Origin: Thermoanaerobaculia bacterium
GTDB taxonomy: Bacteria; Acidobacteriota; Thermoanaerobaculia; Multivoradales; UBA5704
Direction of reading: 5' to 3'
DNA: 7,277 bases
Assembly (NCBI GenBank): GCA_025937035.1
Contig: JAICSG010000188.1
Span: 1 to 7,277 of the forward strand
Part shown: piece by piece, positions 1-6,259 of the stretch
Position numbering within the stretch: the first letter of the stretch is position 1
How the letters are laid out: every line of letters starts with the position of its first letter
Program-made: the position numbers and the translations under genes
The notes under the pieces: generated by a model
The model's database searches: none
Told to the model about the DNA's origin: nothing
What the model saw: only the letters and a program-made list of their open reading frames with translations

Positions 1-774
1 GGCGTCGAAGGTCTTGCACCGCCCGTCGGGAGACATCAGGCCGGACTTGGTCAGCTGCATGGTCGAGTCGGGCAACAGAATGAGGTTGACGCCGCCGGCG
101 ATCGCCAGCGATGTCTCACCATTCTGCAGGCTCTGGCACGCGAGGTGGACGGCCACCAGAGATGAGGAGCACGCGGTGTCGATGGCCAGGCTGGGACCGC
201 GGAGGTCGAGCTGATACGAGATCCGGTTGGCGGCGATGCTGAAGCTGGAGCCCGTGCCCGCGTAACTGTCCATATTGCTGAGGTCCGACATCTGGATGCG
301 CTTGTAGTCATCCATGAAGATCCCCACGAAGACGCCGGTCGGCGAGCTCGCCAGGCGATCGGGTCGCACCCCCGCATCCTCCAGGGCCTCCCAGGCCACT
401 TCCAGGAGCAGCCGCTGCTGCGGATCCATCTGCACCACCTCGCGGGGGGAGATACCGAAAAAGCCGGCGTCGAAGAGATCCGCGTCCCGGAGGAAGCCAC
501 CCCAGCGGGTGTTCATCTTGCCCGACACGCCGGGATCGGGGTCGTAGTAGGCGTCGGCGTCCCAGCGCGACGGTGGCACCTCAGTGACGGCGTCGACGCC
601 GTCTCGGAGGAGCCGCCAATAGGCGTCGAGGCTGTCGGCCCCCCCCGGGAACCGGCAGGCCATGCCGATGATCGCGAACCGCTCCGGGCGGAGCCTCTTG
701 GCCTCCAAGCGGAGATTGAGCAGAGCCCGCTGGGTCTCGCTGAGGTTGGCCAAGCGGTCCGAAAGCTCAGTCAT
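1..774 (-). CDS. Modular type I polyketide synthase, N-terminal ketosynthase (partial, runs off left edge)
   Basis: This is the first 258 residues of an open-ended polyketide synthase; no stop is reached. The KS would condense an extender unit onto the acyl chain delivered by the upstream ACP protein. Residues 1-28 form a short helical leader (MTELSDRLANLSETQRALL), typical of an N-terminal docking/linker segment. The KS fold begins at FAIIGMACRFPGG (33-45), followed by FGISPREVVQMDPQQRLLLE (106-125), PTGVFVGIF (145-153), and the active-site cysteine C202 in DTACSSSLVAVH. The window ends in GLMSPDGRCKTFDA, before the two catalytic histidines, so full activity cannot be judged. The ATG at 774 overlaps the end of the upstream gene by 8 nt and has AAGGAG six bases upstream, which supports this start and translational coupling. 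Whether AT, KR or NRPS domains follow is unknown. The KS identity is very secure from the motifs. Confidence 0.95.
   Translation of the reverse strand, partial: MTELSDRLANLSETQRALLNLRLEAKRLRPERFAIIGMACRFPGGADSLDAYWRLLRDGVDAVTEVPPSRWDADAYYDPDPGVSGKMNTRWGGFLRDADLFDAGFFGISPREVVQMDPQQRLLLEVAWEALEDAGVRPDRLASSPTGVFVGIFMDDYKRIQMSDLSNMDSYAGTGSSFSIAANRISYQLDLRGPSLAIDTACSSSLVAVHLACQSLQNGETSLAIAGGVNLILLPDSTMQLTKSGLMSPDGRCKTFDA
317..343 (+). repeat. Direct repeat copy 1 (inside the ketosynthase gene)
   Basis: These 27 bases occur again, exactly and in the same orientation, at 6229-6255. Here they are coding on the minus strand for the KS segment PTGVFVGI. Extending to 314-343 gives 29 of 30 matches with 6226-6255. 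Confidence 0.95.
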
Positions 775-3700
775 TGGGGACTCCTTCTTCTTTCCATCCG
801 AACATCTCCTGCTGGAGGGCACGGTCCGCCTCATCCGGCGACAGCCTCTCGATGTCCCGCAGGACGTCGAGCAGGTCCTCGTCGTAGAGGGCCTGCCCCT
901 GAGAGCTGCCGTTGCCGTTGGTCCCGCCGCCGAGATGGGCGGCGAGAGCATCGATGGTCGGAAAGTCCCAGGCCAGCGTGGATTCCACGGGGCGGCCCAG
1001 CCAGTCTCCCAGGTCGGTGGCCATCTGCACCCCGGTCACCGAATCGAGACCGAGCGAGGTGAAGGGTTTCGCGCAGTCGACTGCGGCCTCCGCGAGGCCG
1101 ATCCGGGCGACGAGCCACTGCACCATCCACTCGCGAACCGTTTCGGAGAACGGCGCGGCTTCCAGGCGGGCCGGTGGCTCCCCGGGCTCCGGGAGAGCCC
1201 TTCCGGTCTCCGGCGGGCTCCACGGGGCCGCCGGCTCGGCACTGTTCCCGAGGGCCAACGGAGACGGCTCGCGCCGCAGCAGGGGATCGATGACATGGTC
1301 CTCGCCGGCCAGCTCTTGCTCCACGTCGCCGATGGCACCGGCCAGCTCCTCCAGCAGGCTCGCGGCCTCCGTGGGGCTCAAGAGGGCAGTCTCTTCGGGG
1401 CTTCCCTGGAGGGCCTTGCGCGCGTCCGCCTCGAAGCGCGCCCGGGCCCACTCGGCCGCGCGGCGGCTCGCGCCGGGTTGCGATTCGAGCGCCGCGAGCA
1501 GCAAGGCCGAGGTGGCCAGCTCGCCGGCCCGATGGTAGACCCAGCGCAGGGCAGCCACCCGGTCGGTCGCGTCCAGGCGGCGGGGAGCCTGTTCCCGGAC
1601 TTCGGTGACGACCTCCTCCAGGCGGTCCGCAACGGCGGGCCCACCCGGGAGCTGCCGGAGGAACAACGCGATCTCGCCGCTCTGCAGGAGGCTCGCGCCG
1701 ATGAACTGGTAGAGGGCCTCCGAGGGGCCTTCAAAGATCCGGAAGACCCGCGCGTCGCGCAGGATCTGCGGCGCGAGGTTCGTTTCGACGTATCCTCTGC
1801 CCCCCAGGCCTTGCACCAAGTGGTCGGCGGCCTGCCAGAGGGATTCGGCGGCCGCGGTCTTGAGCGCGGCGAAGACCTCATGCGGCACGGGCCTTCCTGC
1901 ATCGAGGTGCGCGGCCGCGATGTCGGTCAGAGCCTCGGCAGCCGCCGCGGCTGCGGCCAGCTCGCCGAGGCGGGAGCGGGTGACCGGATGATCGAGGAGG
2001 CGGCCCGTCGCGACACTGCGCCGGTCGGCGTAGCGCGCCATGAGCTGGGCGCAACGCTTCATCCCGCCGACGCTCACCGCCCCGAGGAAGAGGCGGGAGA
2101 GGGCGATCGCGTCCTCCGCCACCTCGAGCCCTCCCCCCACGGTCCCCAAGAGGTCTTCCTCCCCCACCAGGACGTCGTCGAGGAAGAGCGAGCTCTGCAC
2201 CATCCCCCGGAGCCCCATGGTGAGCGCCTCGGGACCCAGGCGGAGCCCACGGGCTCCCTGGCGCACGGCGAAGCCTGTGATGCCCCCGGCCCGGCCCGCC
2301 GCCGCAGGCGTCTGGGCGAAGACGTGGAGCACCCCGGCCCAGGCGGCGGAACCGATCCAGGCCTTGCTCCCCCGCAGCCGCCAGCCACCGTCGGAGGGAA
2401 CCGCCTGGGTGGCGATCGCCCGGGGGTTCGAGCCCGCTCCCGGCTCGGTCAGGGCGAAGGCGGCGAAGGCCCGGCCCCGTGCCAGATCGGGCAACAAGGC
2501 CTGCCGCACGCTCGGGGTAGCATATCGCTCCAGCGGCCGGAGCCCCAGGCTGTTATGGCCGGTGACCAGACAGGCGAGGGTCAGGTCGATGGCGCCGAGT
2601 TGGGCCAGCACCCGCACCGTCTCACGGTGGGACAGGGCCAGACCTCCCTGGCTGCCGTCCACCCGCAGGCCGAAGAGACCGCGGTTGCCCAGGTCGAGGA
2701 CCACGGAAGGCGGAATCGACCGCCGCTCGTCGATGAGGCGGGAGCTGACGCGCTCCCGCGCCCAGCCCCGAAGCCATGTCACGACCTCATCTGCCTTCTC
2801 CGTAGAAGGCCGGGAAACCTCAGGGGAACCGGCGGCCGCGGCCACCCCGGAGGCCGTCGGCGGCCGGCCCTCGGCCAGGCGGCGGCGCAGGTACTCGGAT
2901 GCTGACTCGGGCGGCGTGGCCCCGGCCCGGGCGGGCGAGCGGCCCAGGACCCAGCCGCCCACCTCTTCGAGCTGCCCTTTGAGGAGCTCGGCCCGGCAGG
3001 CGTGACGCTGGACCTTGCCGCTGGACGTCTTGGGGAGGATCTTGGGCGGGATGAGGATCAGAGCGTAGACCTGCAGCTCGTGGGCTTCCGCCACTTCGCG
3101 GCACACGGTCTCGGCGAGCGCCTCGGCGTCGGCCAGGCCCGGCGTCCTCACCTCCTGCACGACGATGAGCCGCTCCTCGCCGTCGAGCTCCAGAGAGAAG
3201 GCCGCCCCGCAGCCCGGCCGCATCTGAGGGCTGGCCTGCTCGACCGTGAGCTCGATGTCCTGGGGATAATAGTTGCGGCCACGGATGATGATCACGTCCT
3301 TCAGCCGGCCGGCGATGTACAGCTCGCCGTCGCACAGGAACCCCAGGTCTCCCGTGCGCAGGAAGGGACCGCCGCCGGCGGCCAGGCGGGCTCCGAAGGT
3401 CTCCGCGGTGGCGTCCGGGTTGTTCCAATAGCCCTGCGCCACGCCGGGGCCGGAGATCCAGACCTCGCCGACCTCGCCGGGGCCGCGCTGTCGGCCGCTC
3501 CGGGGGTCGGCGATGACCACCTCGGTCCCCGGCACCGCCCGGCCGCAACCGACCAGCGTCTTCGTCCTCGGGGCCGGACCCGGGGTGGGGACCACTCTCC
3601 CCTCGGCCTCCAGCACGTCGCTGCGTACGGGGAGCAGGATCGGGTCGCCCCCGCCGGCCTTGGTGGAGACCAGGAGGGTCGCCTCGGCCAGGCCGAAGGC

Positions 3701-4675
3701 CGGGAAGAAAGCCTCCCGGCGGAAGCCGCTGCCGGCAAAAGCACGGCTGAAGGCCTCCAGGGTCTCGGGGCGGATGGGCTCCGCCGCGTTGTAGGCCACC
3801 TTCCAGCTCCCGAGGTCCAGCCCCTCGCGCTCCTCGGCGGGGATGCGATCCACGCACAGGGCATAGGCGAAGTTCGGGCCCCCGCTGTGGGTAGCCCGGA
3901 AACGGCTGATGGCCTTGAGCCAGCGGGCCGGCCGTTCCACCACGGAGGAGGGGGACATCAGGTACGACGGGAAGCCGGAATAGAGAGGTTGGACGATCCC
4001 ATGCACCAGCCCGTCGTCGTGGAAGCTGGGCACCCACATCAAGGCAGCGCTGTCGGGGCTATACCCCCAGGCACGCTGGATCGAGTCGGAGTTGGCGAGC
4101 AGGTTGCGGTGGCTGACCACGACTCCTTTGGGGGTCGAGGTGGATCCCGAGGTGTACTGGAGGTACGCGACGTCGTCGCTCCTCGCGTCCCGCTCCCGCC
4201 AGCCGTCGGCTTCGGTGGGCTCGATCTGGTCCGTGGCGATCCATGCCAACGCTCCCAGCTCCGGCGCCTGCCTGGAGAGGGCGTCGGCCCCGGCCATGTA
4301 CTGGAACGTGGTGAGCGCGAGGGCCGGCCGCGCGTCGGCGTTCACCGCCAGCAGGCGGGCCAGGGTCCTGCGGACCCGCCGCGAATCCGGGGGCGGCACG
4401 GGCACAGCGATCACGCCGGCATAGACGCAGCCGAAGAAAGCCGAGATGAAGTCGAGTCCCGGCGGATAGAGGAGCAGAGCCCGCGAGCCGGCCGGTACGG
4501 AGTCGGCCAGCACGGCCGCGATGGCGCGGGCCTGCAGGTCGAGGGCACCGTAGCGAAAGAGCGGGCCCGGCGCACCCTCATCGCCGAAGACGCCGGTCAG
4601 GTAGCAGAAAACCAGGCTGTCAGGCGTTTCCTGCGCCCGCGAGCGTGCCACGTCACAAAGGGAAGACCACTTCAT
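767..4675 (-). CDS. Fused fatty acyl-AMP ligase / acyl-CoA dehydrogenase / acyl carrier protein (lipid-loading protein)
   Basis: 1302 residues in three parts. FAAL (about 1-580): P-loop YTSGSTSTPKG (174-184), FHDDGLVHG (218-226), GLAEATL (328-334), RTGDLG (440-445), the FAAL-typical GRLKDVIIIRGRNYYPQDIE (456-475), and PKTSSGKVQR with catalytic K553. ACAD (about 625-1000): LTEPGAGSN (742-750), GSKAWIGSA (769-777), MGLRG plus FLDDVLVGEEDLLG (820-844), and GLGGRGYVE...RDARVFRIFEGPSEALYQFIG (956-993). E982 in FEGP sits where many ACADs keep the catalytic base. A helical stretch (1015-1130) resembles the C-terminal extension of VLCAD-like enzymes. ACP (about 1175-1250): LGLDSV, with S1212 as the phosphopantetheine site. 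An acidic helical tail (1263-1290) is probably a docking element. Inferred role: activate a free fatty acid as acyl-AMP, load it on the ACP, introduce a double bond, and pass it to the KS encoded next. GGAGG five bases before the ATG supports the start. Confidence 0.93.
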   Translation of the reverse strand: MKWSSLCDVARSRAQETPDSLVFCYLTGVFGDEGAPGPLFRYGALDLQARAIAAVLADSVPAGSRALLLYPPGLDFISAFFGCVYAGVIAVPVPPPDSRRVRRTLARLLAVNADARPALALTTFQYMAGADALSRQAPELGALAWIATDQIEPTEADGWRERDARSDDVAYLQYTSGSTSTPKGVVVSHRNLLANSDSIQRAWGYSPDSAALMWVPSFHDDGLVHGIVQPLYSGFPSYLMSPSSVVERPARWLKAISRFRATHSGGPNFAYALCVDRIPAEEREGLDLGSWKVAYNAAEPIRPETLEAFSRAFAGSGFRREAFFPAFGLAEATLLVSTKAGGGDPILLPVRSDVLEAEGRVVPTPGPAPRTKTLVGCGRAVPGTEVVIADPRSGRQRGPGEVGEVWISGPGVAQGYWNNPDATAETFGARLAAGGGPFLRTGDLGFLCDGELYIAGRLKDVIIIRGRNYYPQDIELTVEQASPQMRPGCGAAFSLELDGEERLIVVQEVRTPGLADAEALAETVCREVAEAHELQVYALILIPPKILPKTSSGKVQRHACRAELLKGQLEEVGGWVLGRSPARAGATPPESASEYLRRRLAEGRPPTASGVAAAAGSPEVSRPSTEKADEVVTWLRGWARERVSSRLIDERRSIPPSVVLDLGNRGLFGLRVDGSQGGLALSHRETVRVLAQLGAIDLTLACLVTGHNSLGLRPLERYATPSVRQALLPDLARGRAFAAFALTEPGAGSNPRAIATQAVPSDGGWRLRGSKAWIGSAAWAGVLHVFAQTPAAAGRAGGITGFAVRQGARGLRLGPEALTMGLRGMVQSSLFLDDVLVGEEDLLGTVGGGLEVAEDAIALSRLFLGAVSVGGMKRCAQLMARYADRRSVATGRLLDHPVTRSRLGELAAAAAAAEALTDIAAAHLDAGRPVPHEVFAALKTAAAESLWQAADHLVQGLGGRGYVETNLAPQILRDARVFRIFEGPSEALYQFIGASLLQSGEIALFLRQLPGGPAVADRLEEVVTEVREQAPRRLDATDRVAALRWVYHRAGELATSALLLAALESQPGASRRAAEWARARFEADARKALQGSPEETALLSPTEAASLLEELAGAIGDVEQELAGEDHVIDPLLRREPSPLALGNSAEPAAPWSPPETGRALPEPGEPPARLEAAPFSETVREWMVQWLVARIGLAEAAVDCAKPFTSLGLDSVTGVQMATDLGDWLGRPVESTLAWDFPTIDALAAHLGGGTNGNGSSQGQALYDEDLLDVLRDIERLSPDEADRALQQEMFGWKEEGVPND
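781..786 (-). promoter_or_regulatory. Ribosome binding site of the PKS gene, inside the upstream coding sequence
   Basis: AAGGAG on the minus strand lies six bases before the ATG at 774. It sits within the last codons of the FAAL-ACAD-ACP gene. This strong site fixes the PKS start and suggests that both genes are translated from one message. Confidence 0.7.
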
Positions 4676-4680
4676 CTACG

Positions 4681-4685
4681 CCTCC
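4681..4685 (-). promoter_or_regulatory. Ribosome binding site of the FAAL-ACAD-ACP gene
   Basis: GGAGG on the minus strand lies five bases before the ATG at 4675. It supports that start, which also gives the full FAAL N-terminus. No convincing sigma70 promoter was found upstream on this strand, so the start of the operon is unclear. Confidence 0.65.
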
Positions 4686-4714
4686 AGGCTCCAGCTCCTT
4701 CAACGCCGGCTGCC

Positions 4715-4807
4715 TCAGTCCTGGCGAATGGCAGCCGTTGGACCGAGGTGGACGGCCCGCCGGGCTGGGAGGTAGCAGACCGCCAGGACCACCAGGATGA
4801 CACGCTC
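4715..4807 (-). pseudogene. Remnant of the C-terminus of a MacB/ADOP-type ABC transporter permease
   Basis: The last 30 codons before a TGA read ERVILVVLAVCYLPARRAVH, then LGPTAAIRQD. A hydrophobic helix followed by YLPARRA, then an x-x-P-x-x-A-I/L-R ending, is the usual C-terminus of MacB/FtsX-like permeases, including the large 'acidobacterial duplicated orphan permease' group. The open frame continues upstream to an ATG at 4948, but residues there show no permease helices and none of the expected transmembrane segments, so the rest of the gene is missing. It ends only 39 bases before the FAAL start, so the operon's 5' region appears to have been joined to the tail of an unrelated gene. The fragment is short, so the family call rests on one motif. 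Confidence 0.55.
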
Positions 4808-4915
4808 TTGGTCCGGCCCGCCCCGTTGGGACCAGCCAGCCGCACCTTCAAACCCACCTCCTGGAGAGCTGCAGAAGCTGCGTCGGAAAAGTAAGTCTGC
4901 GACACCTTCACCGAA

Positions 4916-4944
4916 AGAGACTAATTTAGGAATCACCAGTCTCT
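4916..4944. repeat. 7-bp inverted repeat (AGAGACT / AGTCTCT) around an AT-rich spacer
   Basis: Arms at 4916-4922 and 4938-4944 are perfect complements, separated by 15 bases that begin with the near-palindrome overlapping CTAATTTAG. It lies about 240 bases upstream of the FAAL start. It could be an operator or simply chance; no run of T follows on either strand, so it is not an obvious intrinsic terminator. Confidence 0.3.
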
Positions 4945-4990
4945 CCATATCTTAGGTGAGCTCCATGCCACCAAGAGGGACAAACTCGCC

Positions 4991-5137
4991 ATGAGAAACA
5001 TCCGGTTGGGACGTACAGGCGTCAAGGTGCAGGCCCATCGGCTTCGAAACGTCGAGCTGAAGCCGAGCTTCTACTACCAGTCCGCCCCGTGGCAGGAGCT
5101 GGAGACGGCTTTCGCGTGCCCCTTTCATGCCGGCTAG
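4991..5137 (+). pseudogene. Aldo/keto reductase N-terminal scrap joined to unrelated sequence
   Basis: A 48-codon frame starts at ATG with MRNIRLGRTGVKV, which matches the conserved opening of aldo/keto reductases (M..R.LGRTGLKVS...). From residue 14 onward (QAHRLRNVELKPSF...) the match is lost: no GFG/GTWA strand, no catalytic Asp-Tyr-Lys-His set, and the frame stops at TAG 5135-5137. A full aldo/keto reductase has about 300 residues or more. A purine-rich AGAGGGA lies about 14 bases before the ATG, further than usual. I read this as the start of a former reductase gene cut off near 5029 and fused to DNA downstream of the neighbouring GMC fragment. A real microprotein cannot be excluded but nothing supports one. 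Confidence 0.5.
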
Positions 5138-5397
5138 AGCTCTGACGCGAGCTTCTCCGCAAGCATGATCGTCGCGAGCGCGGGGTTCGCCCTCAGACAC
5201 GCGGGAATCACCGACGCGTCGATCACGCGCAGGCCGTCGACGTCGACGACGCGAACCGCGCTCAAACCGCGTATCGCCGGGTGCTCGATCAAGTCGAGCA
5301 GCCGCCGCAGGCCGGCGCGCATCCGCTCCAGGTCGCACCGGTCCGACAGCATCCTCTCGTCGATGACGGGATCGACTGCCGCGAAAGCTCCTATCGC
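5134..5397 (-). pseudogene. C-terminal remnant of a GMC-family flavin oxidoreductase, internally deleted
   Basis: The frame ends with DGLRVIDASVIP...RANPALATIMLAEKLASEL and a TAG. This is the standard C-terminus of GMC oxidoreductases (glucose/choline dehydrogenase relatives: GLRV.DASV.P....N....T.M.AEK). Upstream, AAVDPVIDERMLSDRCDLERMRAGLRRLLD...EHPAIRGL matches the preceding substrate-domain segment. Normally some tens of residues, including the HP.GT..MG segment with the catalytic histidine, lie between RGL and the LRV.DAS block; here they are absent, which points to an in-frame internal deletion. An in-frame TAG (5398-5400) interrupts the frame. Weak similarity continues beyond it: a SRG tripeptide at 5419-5427 sits near where GMC enzymes have it. 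The N-terminal FAD-binding domain is gone. This is non-functional debris. Confidence 0.72.
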
Positions 5398-5487
5398 CTA
5401 GGGTGCGGCCGGCGTCTGCCCGCGAGACAACGCGCGGCCGGGCTCGCCTTCGACCCAGTCTACCGTGGTCACCCTTGGCCTAAGCGC

Positions 5488-5516
5488 TTGATCGACGCTT
5501 CCGTTTAACTTAGTAT
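5488..5516 (+). promoter_or_regulatory. Candidate sigma70-type promoter for the DUF1579-like gene
   Basis: TTGATC (5488-5493) and TAGTAT (5511-5516) are separated by exactly 17 bases, each matching the consensus at four of six positions. The pair lies in a locally AT-richer patch about 63 bases upstream of the ATG at 5580, and the expected transcription start is near 5523. This is the best promoter-like pair I found in the window. Confidence 0.4.
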
Positions 5517-5579
5517 CGGCAGGCCAACAAGAATGCCGCCGTTGAGGCGTCTCTCAGCGAAGAGGGAAGGAGGCCCACG

Positions 5580-6143
5580 ATGAAGATCGGATTTCTTGCG
5601 CTCGGTATGACCGCCATGATTGCCGTCGCCGCCATGTCAAGCTCCGTGGCGCAGCCTGCCACCAAGCCGTCGCCGCCAGCTGCCGGGAGGCCGTCGCCCG
5701 CTCCAGAGCTGGACCAACTAAAATATTTCGAAGGCGAATGGACCTGCACCGGCCAAATCCATGCCGGGCCCGCCAGGTCGCCACACGTGACGCAGGCAAC
5801 GTTGCAAGTCAAGAAAGACATCGGCGGGTTCTGGTATACGGGACGCTACGAGGAGAAAACGACGGCGGAGAATCCCCACCCGTTCGTTTTCGTCTGGGCC
5901 TGGGGCTTCGACCGGAAGGCCAAGATCTTCACTCAGGACGGCTTCGACAGCTTCGGCGGCCACGGGCGCGAAACGTCCTCCGGTTGGCAAGAGGGCAAGC
6001 TGGCCTTCGCCAGTGAATCCACCTCCGGCCGCGACACGTTCACCAAAAAGAGCGATTCCGAGCTCGAGCACCGGGGCGAGACTCAAGCCCAAGGCAAGTC
6101 GATCGAGACGGATCGCGAGACCTGCAGGCGGACCGGGAGCTAG
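5580..6143 (+). CDS. Exported DUF1579-like protein of unknown function
   Basis: 187 residues. Residues 1-24 form a signal peptide (MKIGFLALGMTAMIAVAAMSS, then SVA before Q25, a plausible signal peptidase I site). A Pro/Ala-rich linker follows (26-42). The mature domain opens with LDQLKYFEGEWTCTGQ (44-59), the hallmark of DUF1579 and related lipocalin-like beta-barrel proteins, which start with L..l.G.W...G. Alternating aromatic/polar strands follow (GGFWYTGRYEEK, HPFVFVWAWGFDRKAKIF), ending in TDRETCRR. C56 and C182, near the two ends of the barrel, could form a disulfide in the periplasm. AAGGAGG (5567-5573) six bases upstream fixes the start. It reads opposite to the surrounding genes, has its own promoter candidate and looks lower in GC than the FAAL gene, so it is probably not part of the biosynthetic operon. 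Ligand and role are unknown. Confidence 0.8.
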   Translation: MKIGFLALGMTAMIAVAAMSSSVAQPATKPSPPAAGRPSPAPELDQLKYFEGEWTCTGQIHAGPARSPHVTQATLQVKKDIGGFWYTGRYEEKTTAENPHPFVFVWAWGFDRKAKIFTQDGFDSFGGHGRETSSGWQEGKLAFASESTSGRDTFTKKSDSELEHRGETQAQGKSIETDRETCRRTGS

Positions 6144-6228
6144 CTGGCCTGAGTCCCGAGCGGCGGCCATGTCACATTTGGGCTCTGGCAAGCACCTCAG
6201 ATAGTGGGGTGTGGAAGTGTGCCGAATC

Positions 6229-6255
6229 AAGATCCCCACGAAGACGCCGGTCGGC
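6229..6255 (+). repeat. Direct repeat copy 2: non-coding scrap of a ketosynthase gene
   Basis: This is an exact 27-base copy of KS coding sequence 317-343, lying between the DUF1579-like gene and the nucleotidyltransferase gene, only 4 bases beyond the latter's stop codon. On the minus strand it reads PTGVFVGI, but the flanks on both sides show no KS similarity: a stop codon lies immediately before, and IRHTSTPHY follows. It is best read as the scar of a recombination involving a KS gene of this or a related cluster. Confidence 0.9.
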
Positions 6256-6259
6256 TATG

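Larger units (their letters stand above)
4676..5579. other. Gene-free boundary region made of gene remnants
   Basis: About 900 bases between the biosynthetic operon and the DUF1579-like gene hold no intact gene. They contain fragments of at least three unrelated genes (ABC permease end, aldo/keto reductase start, GMC oxidoreductase end) on both strands, a 7-bp inverted repeat, and a promoter for the rightward gene. No transposase, tRNA or recombinase remnant is visible. The stretch around 4905-4965 is visibly richer in A and T than the operon. This looks like a site of repeated deletion and joining. Confidence 0.6.

Noticed and set aside
662..2905. 747-codon open frame on the plus strand
   Set aside because: It is antisense to the well-supported FAAL-ACAD-ACP gene, has Arg/Gly/Pro-rich composition without any domain motif, and arises from the high GC content.
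3002..4894. 630-codon open frame on the plus strand
   Set aside because: It is a mirror of the FAAL coding sequence, with low-complexity Gly/Arg/Ala/Asp composition and no recognisable motif or ribosome binding site.
4672..4911. Minus-strand frame containing GPNGAGR, like a Walker A loop of an ABC ATPase
   Set aside because: Walker A needs Lys before Thr/Ser (GKT/S); here the residues are Arg-Thr, no beta strand or Walker B follows, and the frame differs from the permease remnant that overlaps it.
5134..5137. CTAG where the aldo/keto reductase and GMC remnants both stop, one on each strand
   Set aside because: The palindrome gives TAG on both strands by itself. The GMC stop looks natural and the reductase similarity ends about 100 bases earlier, so the meeting point is probably incidental.
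6145..6169. Possible hairpin TGGCC/GGCCA after the DUF1579-like gene
   Set aside because: The stem is only 5 bp with a 15-base loop and no T-run follows, so it is not a credible intrinsic terminator.
5718..6239. 173-codon minus-strand frame starting within the KS scrap
   Set aside because: It is antisense to the DUF1579-like gene with no recognised domain; it shares only a few residues of the scrap and is a shadow frame.
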